This document shows, in pieces, positions 5,949-13,462 of a stretch of 16,248 nt of DNA. The stretch is taken from NCBI GenBank assembly GCA_964370375.1, contig CAYJIX010000052.1:1-16248 (forward strand), read 5' to 3'. Numbering within the stretch: the first letter of the stretch is position 1; each line of letters starts with the position of its first letter. This DNA comes from CAYJIX01 sp964370375. Its GTDB lineage: Bacteria; Desulfobacterota; Desulfovibrionia; Desulfovibrionales; Desulfovibrionaceae. A model generated the notes under the pieces. It worked only from the letters and a program-made list of their open reading frames with translations. It searched no databases and was not told where the DNA came from. Made by a program: the position numbers and the translations under genes.

Positions 5949-7183
5949 GATGTTGAGTTTGGCAGCATCCAGTCTGCCTCTTGATAAAGGTTCGCTACGA
6001 TTTGAGGGGCAAGGTGTTCGGGATGTAGGCTTGAGCCTGCATGCACATGGGTTTGCAACGCAAGCCGAAGTTGCGCTCGTGTTTGCGTGTCCTTCGTCTC
6101 TTTGTGTACCATATCATGAAACACAATCCCAAAATCGTCAAAACAAGTTTCTAAAACGCGTACATCCTTCGGCGGTGGCGGTAAGCCCTCTAAGTTTTCT
6201 GCAAGCATGGCCCGCATGAGCCAACGCGGTTCGAACGCCGTAAGGCATGGCACGGCGTCGCAATGGGCGTGCTCGGTACATGGGGCGCATGAAGGTGCTG
6301 CCTGCCATACGCGGTGCCCTTGTCCATAGGGGCCAGTTTCATGCGCCCAGGCAGAGGACAAAAACAACGCTTCAACGGGAACGCCAAGATGGGCTGCCAA
6401 GTGCATGGTGCCTGTATCGGGGGTGAGCAGGGCATCAAGGCCGGTGAGGGCTTCGGCAAGCTCAATATAGGATGTTTTTCCTGCATAGTTATGGATATTG
6501 TCCTGCATATGGGCAGGAAGGAGCCGCGCCAAGGCCCGCCCTACAGGGCGTTCCGCTTTGGTACCAAATAAAAAAATCTGTGGGCCGCCCAAACGCTCAA
6601 ACAGGGCTGACACACAAAGGGATAAAAGCTCAGGAGAAATGCTTCGCCTAGCATGACGCCCTGCTAAGACCACGCCAATCCCACGTCCCCCGGGCTGCGC
6701 CTTTGGATTGACAAGCTGCCCGGCAATGGGATCAGGAATAAAATGAGCCCAAAAGTCCATCAAGTTTAACGGTGTGATGCGCCGCTCTAAAGCCAAGCGA
6801 AAGGTCAGCTGAATCCAAGTGTCCTGTAGCGCTTGACCGTAAGCCATGCGGTAGCCGTGCTGAATTTCAGGCGGGAAAAACGAGCCCAAAACGCGGTTCA
6901 TGGCGGAATGATTGAGGTTATAGACGCCATCAAACGAATAGGTTGCAATGTCTGATAGGGTTTTATGCATGCCTATAAGCACATCATTAGGCGATAGTTC
7001 TTCGGTGGCATGGGCCAAAACACCATGGATAACACTTTGCGGATACAGATATTTTGCAAGCGGAACCAGTGTTTGATCCACGCAAAAATGGACATCGCCA
7101 CGCAAGGCAAGGCTTGCTGCAAGTCGTGCTGTTTGGAGTAAATCTCCAAAACGGGCAAGCTGGATGATTAAAAAACGTGGCAT
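5945..7183 (-). CDS. Glycosyltransferase family 9 (heptosyltransferase-like) protein
   Basis: A 412-residue GT-B glycosyltransferase related to ADP-heptose:LPS heptosyltransferases. The N-terminus MPRFLIIQLARFGDLLQT is the family opening (nucleotide-fold strand plus the GD(L/I)xxT motif). Residues 169-178 (IGVVLAGRHA) begin the second Rossmann domain. LLTPDTGTMHLAAHLGVPV (252-270) is the GT9 donor-site signature, with D256 and H261. A cysteine-rich stretch (C299, C302, C308, C313) and roughly 90 extra residues follow the core. Start: ATG at 7183 has GGAGG 5 bases upstream; the frame extends only six codons further upstream, without a better site. First gene of a two-gene operon with the CgeB-type gene. 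The sugar and acceptor cannot be read from sequence; LPS core, flagellin or another glycan are all possible. Confidence 0.88.
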   Translation of the reverse strand: MPRFLIIQLARFGDLLQTARLAASLALRGDVHFCVDQTLVPLAKYLYPQSVIHGVLAHATEELSPNDVLIGMHKTLSDIATYSFDGVYNLNHSAMNRVLGSFFPPEIQHGYRMAYGQALQDTWIQLTFRLALERRITPLNLMDFWAHFIPDPIAGQLVNPKAQPGGRGIGVVLAGRHARRSISPELLSLCVSALFERLGGPQIFLFGTKAERPVGRALARLLPAHMQDNIHNYAGKTSYIELAEALTGLDALLTPDTGTMHLAAHLGVPVEALFLSSAWAHETGPYGQGHRVWQAAPSCAPCTEHAHCDAVPCLTAFEPRWLMRAMLAENLEGLPPPPKDVRVLETCFDDFGIVFHDMVHKETKDTQTRAQLRLALQTHVHAGSSLHPEHLAPQIVANLYQEADWMLPNSTS

Positions 7184-7201
7184 GTAACCTCCGGTACTCA
7201 A

Positions 7202-7230
7202 AACATAGTGTAGTCATAGCAGAATAGCAA
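7202..7230 (-). promoter_or_regulatory. Possible promoter of the GT9-CgeB operon
   Basis: On the minus strand: TTGCTA (7225-7230), a 17-bp spacer, TATGTT (7202-7207); each hexamer matches consensus at 4 of 6 positions. It would give a very short leader before the ATG at 7183. Confidence 0.45.
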
Positions 7231-7370
7231 CACCTCAAGGCATGTCCCTAGGCACAAAGCTAGCCTTTTTGTGTATTTTTAGGTATGCATGGACAGAACG
7301 ATAGACATTGTAGCAGAGAAACTTATTTTTTTCTGCATGGCTAACTCAAACCCATGTTAAGGAATACTCT

Positions 7371-7571
7371 ATGCCTTTATCTGACGAATTTGTGGACATG
7401 TTGGTATGTCCTAGCTGCCGCACGGGCCTTGCTCAGCAAGGGGAAGGTCTTGTGTGTGCTGCTTGCAAGGTTACTTATCCTGTGCGTGATGATATTCCCA
7501 TTCTTTTGGTTGAAGAGGCGCGCCCTTTGACTCAAGGTGCTAGGGATACTCTTTCAAAAAGCGAAAGTTAA
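7371..7571 (+). CDS. Trm112-like zinc-binding small protein (UPF0434/YcaR type)
   Basis: A 66-residue protein of the Trm112 family. It shows LVCPSCRTGL and LVCAACKVTYPVRDDIPILL, giving two CxxC pairs (C13/C16 and C29/C32) that would hold one zinc ion. The ending YPVRDDIPILLVEEA is the family signature. Eukaryotic Trm112 activates methyltransferases; bacterial members are poorly characterised. AAGGA lies about 7 bases before ATG 7371. It is followed after 68 bp by a CgeB-type glycosyltransferase on the same strand and diverges from the GT9 operon, so a link with glycan or lipid A metabolism is possible but unproven. Confidence 0.88.
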   Translation: MPLSDEFVDMLVCPSCRTGLAQQGEGLVCAACKVTYPVRDDIPILLVEEARPLTQGARDTLSKSES

Positions 7572-7639
7572 AAGTATCACAAGCTATTGCATGAGCACTT
7601 GATAGTTTTGTTTTGTAAAAAATAACAAGTAGTACAATC

Positions 7640-8683
7640 ATGACGCCTATTTCCATTCTGTATCTTGGTGGTGCCTCCATGGTCCTTGCGTTGCGTGAGG
7701 CAGGGCATGCTGTTTTGCATGTTGGGCCCCAAAGCGATGCCGATATTGTGCAAGTGCACCCCATAACCCTTGCCAAGTTGCTTCATAAGGTTTCAGAAAA
7801 AGGATTTGTACCACAAGCCATGGTGTATGAGGACAATGGCAACCTGCCCCAATTTTTGGAATTGGAATCTTGCGCCGTGCCCTCTATTTTTTACTCGATT
7901 GATACCTATTGCAATCCGTGGCACATCCCGTTTGCCAATGCTTTTGACCATGTTTTTGTGGCGCAAAAACCCTATGTGGACGTGTTTTCTGACAATCGAG
8001 ATGTACAGGCCTCATGGCTCCCTTTGTACTCTTCGCATGTTTTACCTGTGCAAGGGGGGACGGCTTGGTTTAATAGAGACATCCCCGTAAGCTTTGTGGG
8101 GACTCTTAATCCCAAAAATATTCCCGAGCGCAAACCTTTTTTGGATGCGTTCAAGCGAGAGCATGTCCTTTTTTGCAAGCAAGGTGCTTTTGTGCCGGTG
8201 TTTGAACGCTCACGCATTGTGCTGAATCAAACAGCGGTGTCAGAATTGAATTTTCGCTGTTTTGAGGCCATGGCGTGTGGCGCGGCCTTACTTATGGAAG
8301 CATGCCCCGGGATAGAAGACGTCTTTACTCCCGGTGAAACGATCCTTCCCCTATATCGACGCGGAGACGCCATTCAAGCTGCAGCCATTGCCAAAGAATG
8401 GCTTGAAAAACCGCAAGAGCTGGCAAAAATAGCCATGGCAGGCTACAACCTTGTGTGTGATAAGCATACAGCAAAAACGCGAGCTGTTGTCATTGAAGAA
8501 AAGCTGCTGTGGTTGCACGAAGCAGGCTGTGTTCAAAAACGTTTGGCAAACGCAGGATATCGCCGACAACTTATTTCAACAGTTTATGCCATTTTGGCTA
8601 TTGAGCTGGATAAGCCGGAGCTTGCCGCCCACAAGGAATTATACAAAATGTTATTTTTGCAAAAAGATGTACAAAATACATAG
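7640..8683 (+). CDS. CgeB-type glycosyltransferase (second copy)
   Basis: A 347-residue GT-B glycosyltransferase, about 90 residues shorter than the one at 4641-5948 and clearly different in sequence. The opening ISILYLGGASMVLALREAGH (4-23) is the first nucleotide-fold strand and loop. IFYSIDTYCNPW (83-94) and DHVFVAQKPYVDVF (103-116) follow the DUF3880-like pattern. VSFVGTLNPKN (150-160) opens the C-terminal domain, and LNFRCFEAMACGAALLME (203-220) is the donor-site signature. ATG at 7640 is kept because it is just upstream of the first fold strand, although its ribosome binding site is weak (only AAGTAG-like bases nearby). The upstream Trm112-like gene is 68 bp away and may share a transcript. 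Donor and acceptor unknown. Confidence 0.82.
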   Translation: MTPISILYLGGASMVLALREAGHAVLHVGPQSDADIVQVHPITLAKLLHKVSEKGFVPQAMVYEDNGNLPQFLELESCAVPSIFYSIDTYCNPWHIPFANAFDHVFVAQKPYVDVFSDNRDVQASWLPLYSSHVLPVQGGTAWFNRDIPVSFVGTLNPKNIPERKPFLDAFKREHVLFCKQGAFVPVFERSRIVLNQTAVSELNFRCFEAMACGAALLMEACPGIEDVFTPGETILPLYRRGDAIQAAAIAKEWLEKPQELAKIAMAGYNLVCDKHTAKTRAVVIEEKLLWLHEAGCVQKRLANAGYRRQLISTVYAILAIELDKPELAAHKELYKMLFLQKDVQNT

Positions 8684-8806
8684 TCAGCCTAGTGCCTTTT
8701 AAGGTGTGTTTTTGTGCGATTATAATAGAATATTAGGCGGTTGTATTGTTTGTAGCCGATTTTTTCTCTTGTTGCCAAATATATCAAACAGGTGTAATCT
8801 TTGGTC

Positions 8807-9046
8807 ATGGAAATATTTACCCTACTTGAGCATCGTGTGAATGACCTGCTTCAGCAGATGGATACGTTACGTGTGCAGAATCGTGCCTTGTACGATGCGG
8901 CTAGCCATGCCGATGCATTACAACAAGAAAATCGCCGTCTTGAGGCAGAACTGGAAAAAGAGCGACAGCTCAATAAAGCTGTGGAAGAGCGTATTTCCGG
9001 CTTACTCCAGCAGCTTGATGGACATTTAGATACTTCCAAAGAGTGA
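8807..9046 (+). CDS. ZapB-like coiled-coil cell division protein
   Basis: A 79-residue, almost wholly helical protein. Heptad-like leucines run from FTLLEHRVNDLL through VQNRALYD, LQQENRRLEAEL and RISGLLQQLDGHL, as in ZapB-type division proteins, which work with ZapA at the FtsZ ring. The neighbouring zapA (145 bp downstream, same strand) supports this. Start is uncertain: ATG 8807 is the usual choice, but an in-frame TTG at 8801 stands at better distance from AGGTG (8790-8794) and would add two residues. Low sequence complexity makes the family call less certain than the coiled-coil call. Confidence 0.75.
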   Translation: MEIFTLLEHRVNDLLQQMDTLRVQNRALYDAASHADALQQENRRLEAELEKERQLNKAVEERISGLLQQLDGHLDTSKE

Positions 9047-9065
9047 CAACGTACGCTGTAAGGCA

Positions 9066-9100
9066 TGGACAACGCGAAAAATATCGTTATAATACGATAT
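9066..9100 (+). promoter_or_regulatory. zapA promoter with an inverted repeat around the -10 box
   Basis: -35 TGGACA (9066-9071), a 16-bp spacer, -10 TATAAT (9088-9093). The -10 box is exactly the centre of a 7-bp-arm inverted repeat, ATATCGT (9081-9087) and ACGATAT (9094-9100). A protein bound there would block RNA polymerase, so this is an operator candidate. A second inverted repeat, ATAACG/CGTTAT (9109-9114 with 9124-9129), lies in the leader. Confidence 0.65.
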
Positions 9101-9190
9101 GATCTTTAATAACGTTGACATTGCGTTATACGGCATAAAGCCAATAAGTCGTTGTTTTAGTATAGTATCGGAACATAAGGAAGAGTGGTT

Positions 9191-9511
9191 ATGGAACGTT
9201 TTCGCCTTGAAATTCTTGGTGAAACACTTTCATTTACAAGTCGTGCAACACCTGAACGTATTGAGGAAGCTCGACTCTTTATAATAGAACAATATAACTT
9301 AATGAAAGCCCACGAAGAGCAGCTTGGCAAGGAAAAATTGTTATTGCTGCTGGTGTTGGGAGTTGCTGACAACTTATTGCAGTCGCAGCGTTCCATGCGG
9401 ATACATGAAAAACGCATGAACACGCTGATAGAACATATAGCTGGTCACTTGAACGCTTCTGATGAGGATTTAGCCGTATCAGGAGATGACGTGGAAAAAA
9501 GCACGCGTTGA
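9191..9511 (+). CDS. zapA: Cell division protein ZapA
   Basis: A 106-residue ZapA-family protein, which binds FtsZ and bundles its filaments at mid-cell. The N-terminal MERFRLEILGETLSF is the beta-strand head of the family. RATPERIEEARLFIIEQYNLM begins the helical region, and KEKLLLLLVLGVADNLLQSQ is the dimerising helix with the conserved A-D-N-L core. Start: ATG 9191 follows AAGGAAG by about 7 bases; an in-frame GTG at 9185 is too close to it. A 6S RNA follows directly, the arrangement found in many bacteria with zapA-ssrS linkage. Confidence 0.88.
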   Translation: MERFRLEILGETLSFTSRATPERIEEARLFIIEQYNLMKAHEEQLGKEKLLLLLVLGVADNLLQSQRSMRIHEKRMNTLIEHIAGHLNASDEDLAVSGDDVEKSTR

Positions 9512-9520
9512 TTGTGACAA

Positions 9521-9712
9521 AAATCCCTGAAGAGTGCGTGATTGCCATATTGGTGCTAACCTCACAAGCATACAAATGGGAGCCAGACTCGATTTGTTTT
9601 GTGTGCATGCCTGCTGGGCTTTGCCTAACAGGAAGCCTGATGAACAAACAGAGGTTCCCCCCTGGGCAACCAGGTTTTGCATCGGTGTGATCAACACGGC
9701 TCTTTGGGGTGT
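9521..9712 (+). ncRNA. ssrS: 6S RNA (regulator of RNA polymerase)
   Basis: About 190 nt directly after zapA that fold as the long 6S rod mimicking an open promoter. Closing stem: CCCTGAAGAG (9525-9534) pairs over all ten positions with CTCTTTGGGG (9700-9709), counting G-U. CGTG (9537-9540) pairs with CACG (9695-9698). On the far side of the presumed central bubble, GGGAGCC (9578-9584) pairs with GGTTCCC (9653-9659) and TTTGTTT (9593-9599) with GAACAAA (9642-9648). The apical hairpin is CCTG/CAGG plus TGGGC/GCCTA (9610-9632). Length, shape and position behind zapA agree. Exact ends are estimates. Known 6S RNA holds the housekeeping RNA polymerase in stationary phase. Confidence 0.8.
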
Positions 9713-9761
9713 CTTGTTGTCCTTGCTACTTCTTTACCTTGCTGCTCTTCGTGTTTGATTG

Positions 9762-9810
9762 AGCGCTAGCCTTTAGGCTAACGCTTACGACAACGGGAGC
9801 TGTTTTTTTT
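9762..9810 (+). terminator. Stem-loop and T-run after the 6S RNA
   Basis: AGCG-C-TAGCC (9762-9771) pairs with GGCTA-A-CGCT (9776-9785), one mismatch, 4-nt loop. A run of eight Ts follows at 9803-9810, but 17 bp away, so this is not a textbook terminator. It may end the zapA-6S transcript before rny. Confidence 0.4.
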
Positions 9811-9846
9811 ACCCAAATGGCCCCGATAACATAAGAGGAAGGAAGT

Positions 9847-11406
9847 ATGGAACTGGTAACACTGTCGGGCATTGCGCTTGCAACGGCTGCCTCCGGAGTG
9901 GTGGGGTTTTATGTAAGTAAAAACCTACATGCCAAACGGATAGGCGATGCTGAAGTTTTAGCCAAACGCATTGTGGATGAATCGCGTAAAGAGGCGCAGG
10001 CCCAGAAAAAAGAGCTCCTTTTACAAGGACAAGATGATTTATTCAACCAAAAACGTGAACTTGAAAGCGAATTTAAAGAGCGCGAACGAGAATTAAAAGC
10101 AAAAGATCGTAAATTACAGGAATATAGTGAACGTTTGGAGGAAAAGCTGGAAAAGGCCACAGCCATGGAGCATGAAGTTTTGGCTGTGGAAAAAGACTTA
10201 GCCAAGCGCGAGCGCAAACTTAACACATTAGAAGAAACTCTCAATTCCCGCATTAATGAACAAGAACAACGATTACAAGAGGTTTCCGGCCTTACGGTTG
10301 AAGAAGCCAAAGAAAGGCTGTTTTCGGAAATAGAAGCTCGCTCTCGTCACGAGGCAGCCCGCATGATGCGCGTCATTGAGGCAGAAGCAAAGGAAGTGGC
10401 TGACCGTAAAGCCAAAGAAATCATAGCCTGTTCTGTGCAGCGTTATGCCAGCGATTATGTGAGCGAACATACAGTAACTGCCGTAACCTTGCCAAGTGAG
10501 GATATGAAAGGACGCATCATTGGGCGTGAAGGGCGCAATATCAGAGCCCTTGAAGCGGCCACAGGTGTGGATTTGATCATTGATGACACCCCTGAAACCG
10601 TGGTGTTGTCAGCCTATAGCCCGTTGCGGCGGCAAGTTGCCAAAATGTCACTTGAACGGCTTATTCAAGACGGACGCATTCACCCTGCCCGTATCGAAGA
10701 TGTGGTGCGAAAATGTGAACAAGAGCTTGAAGAACAGATCCGCGAAGTAGGCGAACAAGCCACGTTTAGTGCCGGTGTTCATGGGATCCATGCGGAATTG
10801 GTGCGCCTTCTTGGGCAGTTGCGGTATCGCACAAGTTATACGCAAAACGTCTTACAGCACTCTTTAGAAGTGTCGGCCCTTTGTGGGATGATGGCTGCTG
10901 AACTTGGCATGGACATCAAAAAAGCAAAACGCGCAGGGCTGTTACATGACCTTGGCAAGGCTGTTGACCATGAGGTTGAGGGCCCCCACGCGATCATTGG
11001 TGCAGATCTTGCTAAAAAATATAGCGAAAATAAAGAAATCGTGCATGCCATTGCCGCACACCATGAAGACCAGCGCCCGGATAGCGCTCTTGCTGTTCTT
11101 GTGCAGGCCGCAGACTCCCTTTCAGGAGCGCGCCCAGGTGCGCGTAAAGAATTGCTTGAAAATTATGTCAAGCGTCTTGAAGATTTGGAAGGGATTGCTA
11201 CTGATTTTGACGGCGTGTCCAAAGCTTATGCCATTCAGGCAGGGCGCGAGCTGCGTGTGGTGGTGAACTCTGAAAATATTGATGACGACGCAACCTTTAT
11301 TTTGTGTAAAGGCATTACCGAGGAAATTGAGAAAAAGCTTACCTATCCCGGCCAGATTCGCGTAACGGTTATTCGCGAACGTAGGGCTGTTGGTTTTGCC
11401 AAATAG
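9847..11406 (+). CDS. rny: Ribonuclease Y
   Basis: A 519-residue membrane-anchored endoribonuclease that starts mRNA decay in many bacteria lacking RNase E. Residues 3-23 form the single N-terminal membrane segment. A long charged coiled coil runs from about 28 to 200. The KH RNA-binding domain is at about 208-275 with GRIIGREGRNIRALE (222-236). The HD phosphohydrolase domain follows, with H337 in LQHSLE, H367-D368 in LLHDLGKA and HAIAAHHED (400-408). The ending TYPGQIRVTVIRERRAVGFAK is typical, and the length matches the family. AGGAAGG is just upstream of ATG 9847. It is preceded by the zapA-6S RNA block and followed by a long hairpin at 11490-11540. Nothing unusual seen. Confidence 0.97.
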   Translation: MELVTLSGIALATAASGVVGFYVSKNLHAKRIGDAEVLAKRIVDESRKEAQAQKKELLLQGQDDLFNQKRELESEFKERERELKAKDRKLQEYSERLEEKLEKATAMEHEVLAVEKDLAKRERKLNTLEETLNSRINEQEQRLQEVSGLTVEEAKERLFSEIEARSRHEAARMMRVIEAEAKEVADRKAKEIIACSVQRYASDYVSEHTVTAVTLPSEDMKGRIIGREGRNIRALEAATGVDLIIDDTPETVVLSAYSPLRRQVAKMSLERLIQDGRIHPARIEDVVRKCEQELEEQIREVGEQATFSAGVHGIHAELVRLLGQLRYRTSYTQNVLQHSLEVSALCGMMAAELGMDIKKAKRAGLLHDLGKAVDHEVEGPHAIIGADLAKKYSENKEIVHAIAAHHEDQRPDSALAVLVQAADSLSGARPGARKELLENYVKRLEDLEGIATDFDGVSKAYAIQAGRELRVVVNSENIDDDATFILCKGITEEIEKKLTYPGQIRVTVIRERRAVGFAK

Positions 11407-11489
11407 GCAAAGGTTTTTAGGATATACTCCCCGTTGATATTGAAAAATAATAACTTTTTGTAAAAATCGTTGTTGTTTTTAATAAATAT

Positions 11490-11540
11490 ATAAAATTGCC
11501 GGAAAAAGAAGCATCCATGCGTTTTTTCTGGCAATTTTAT
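11490..11540. terminator. Long bidirectional-type terminator hairpin after rny
   Basis: ATAAAATTGCC (11490-11500) pairs perfectly with GGCAATTTTAT (11530-11540). The stem continues through a G-T wobble into GAAAAA/TTTTTC, giving about 18 pairs around a 13-nt loop. A-rich and T-rich arms on both sides suit termination in either direction. Confidence 0.65.
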
Positions 11541-11643
11541 ACTTACAGATGTAGCCCCTTATTGCGTGGAAATGGCCACGGATGTTGCTACAAATGCATG
11601 CATTACCTTGTTACACTCATGCCAGAAAAACTTAGGAGATACT

Positions 11644-13293
11644 ATGCGTAGCCATAAAATGACAGCAGGGCTGGAAAAAGCCCCCCATCGTTCCTTGCTT
11701 TATGCCCTTGGCATGACCCGTGAAGAAATGGACAGACCCCTTGTGGGCATTGTCAATGCTGCAAATGAGATCATCCCCGGGCACATCCACTTGAACAATA
11801 TTGCAGAAGCGGTAAAGGCCGGTGTGCGCCTTGCAGGTGGAACTCCCATGGCTTTTCCGGCCATTGGGGTGTGCGATGGGCTGGCTATGAACCATGAGGG
11901 CATGAGATATTCCTTGCCTTCCCGTGAAATCATTGCCGATTCCATTGAAATAATGGCCACAGGGCATCCTTTTGACGCCCTTGTGTTCATACCCAATTGC
12001 GACAAAGTGGTTCCCGGTATGCTCATGGCCATGATGCGCCTTAATATTCCTTCTATTCTTGTGAGTGGTGGCCCCATGATGGCAGGCCCTAAGGGCTCTG
12101 ACCTTATTTCTGTATTTGAAGGAGTAGGCAAGGTCAGCCGTGGTGAAATGAGCGAAGAAGCCCTTGATGCACTGGCAGAACAGGCTTGTCCCGGTTGTGG
12201 TTCTTGTTCAGGAATGTTTACAGCCAATACCATGAACTGCTTGACCGAAGTCCTTGGCGTGGCCTTGCCCGGCAACGGCACCATTCCTGCTGTGGCAGCT
12301 GCACGTCTGCGCCTTGCCAAAAAATCAGGCATGCGCGTTATGGAGCTTTTGGCCCAAGGGGTGCGTCCTTCAGAAATTCTTACCCAAAGCGCGCTTATAA
12401 ATAGTGTGGCTGTTGACATGGCCCTTGGCGGTTCCACAAACACTGCTCTACACCTACCTGCCATTGCCGCAGAAGCAGGCCTTGAGCTTGACCTTACAAT
12501 GTTTGACACCATCAGTTTAAAAACGCCAAACATGTGCAAGCTTTCTCCTGCCGGTACACAGCATATTGAAGATTTGCACATGGCAGGCGGTATCCCTGCC
12601 ATTATGGCAAGCCTTTTAGAGAAGGGGCTCTTGGACGGTACAACCGTAACTGTCACGGGCAAAACCATGTCTGAGAATGTGGCCACAGCCAATGTTTTGG
12701 ATAAGAATGTGATCCGCAGCGAAGAGCCTTATTCAAAAGAAGGCGGCATTGCAGTCCTTAAAGGCAATTTAGCCACCCAAGGTGCTGTGGTGAAACAATC
12801 TGCCGTGGCCCCTGAAATGATGGTGCAGACGGTACGGGCGCGCGTGTTCAATTCTGAAGAAGAAGCTGTGGCAGCTATTATGACAGGGCAGATTGTCAAA
12901 GGTGACGGCATTGTTATCCGTTATGAAGGGCCGCGCGGTGGCCCCGGCATGCGCGAAATGCTTACCCCCACATCTGCCATTGTGGGTATGGGATTAGGGG
13001 CCCATGTTGCGCTTATCACAGACGGACGCTTTAGCGGTGGAAGCCGCGGTGCAGCCATTGGCCATGTATCACCTGAAGCTGCCGACGGTGGGCTTATCGC
13101 CTTAGTGGAAGAAGGCGATAGCATCCAGATTGATATTCCTGCACGCAAACTAGAATTGCTTGTGGATGAAGCAACCCTTGCTACGCGCCGCGCAAACCAT
13201 AAGCCTGTTGAAAAAACGATCACCTCACCCTTTTTGCGCCGTTATGCTAGGCTTGTCACGTCAGCTGCCAGCGGCGGTTCGTATCGTAAGTAA
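11644..13293 (+). CDS. ilvD: Dihydroxy-acid dehydratase
   Basis: A 549-residue IlvD, which dehydrates 2,3-dihydroxy-isovalerate and 2,3-dihydroxy-3-methylvalerate to the 2-keto acids of valine and isoleucine synthesis; it needs an Fe-S cluster and Mg2+. Visible motifs: GVCDGLAMNHEGM (75-87), FIPNCDKVVPGM (115-126), ACPGCGSCSGMFTANTMNCL (181-200), and GGSTNTALHLPAI. Near the end come ITDGRFSGGSRGAAIGHVSPEA and GPRGGPGM. The key cysteines are present. Start: ATG 11644 has AGGAG 6-7 bases upstream, and MRSHKMTAGLEKAPHRSL is the usual family start; the open frame extends 26 codons further upstream but without support. It is separated from rny by a terminator, so it is probably transcribed alone. 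A 12-bp palindrome AATGCATGCATT (11593-11604) lies upstream. No other ilv or leu gene is nearby. Confidence 0.97.
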   Translation: MRSHKMTAGLEKAPHRSLLYALGMTREEMDRPLVGIVNAANEIIPGHIHLNNIAEAVKAGVRLAGGTPMAFPAIGVCDGLAMNHEGMRYSLPSREIIADSIEIMATGHPFDALVFIPNCDKVVPGMLMAMMRLNIPSILVSGGPMMAGPKGSDLISVFEGVGKVSRGEMSEEALDALAEQACPGCGSCSGMFTANTMNCLTEVLGVALPGNGTIPAVAAARLRLAKKSGMRVMELLAQGVRPSEILTQSALINSVAVDMALGGSTNTALHLPAIAAEAGLELDLTMFDTISLKTPNMCKLSPAGTQHIEDLHMAGGIPAIMASLLEKGLLDGTTVTVTGKTMSENVATANVLDKNVIRSEEPYSKEGGIAVLKGNLATQGAVVKQSAVAPEMMVQTVRARVFNSEEEAVAAIMTGQIVKGDGIVIRYEGPRGGPGMREMLTPTSAIVGMGLGAHVALITDGRFSGGSRGAAIGHVSPEAADGGLIALVEEGDSIQIDIPARKLELLVDEATLATRRANHKPVEKTITSPFLRRYARLVTSAASGGSYRK

Positions 13294-13310
13294 ATAGGTA
13301 TGCTCATTGT

Positions 13311-13344
13311 GGGGCTAGCTCTATAGTTGTGTAGAGTTAGCCCC
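13311..13344 (+). terminator. Terminator-like hairpin after ilvD
   Basis: GGGGCTA-G-CTCTA (13311-13323) pairs with TAGAG-T-TAGCCCC (13332-13344): 13 pairs including one G-T, 8-nt loop. A run of six Ts is 17 bp further on (13362-13367), not directly attached. Confidence 0.55.
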
Positions 13345-13462
13345 ATCGATTACGGCCGCTCTTTTTTATTGACACCACCTAGATTACATATCTGTACTTT
13401 TGTTTTGCTTGTGGCATGGTTTACGGCTATGCTGTGCTGATATGTTTGTAAGGACGTATTTT

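Noticed and set aside
11700..12692. 330-codon minus-strand frame inside ilvD
   Set aside because: It is the antisense of a well-conserved ilvD reading frame and shows no family features of its own.
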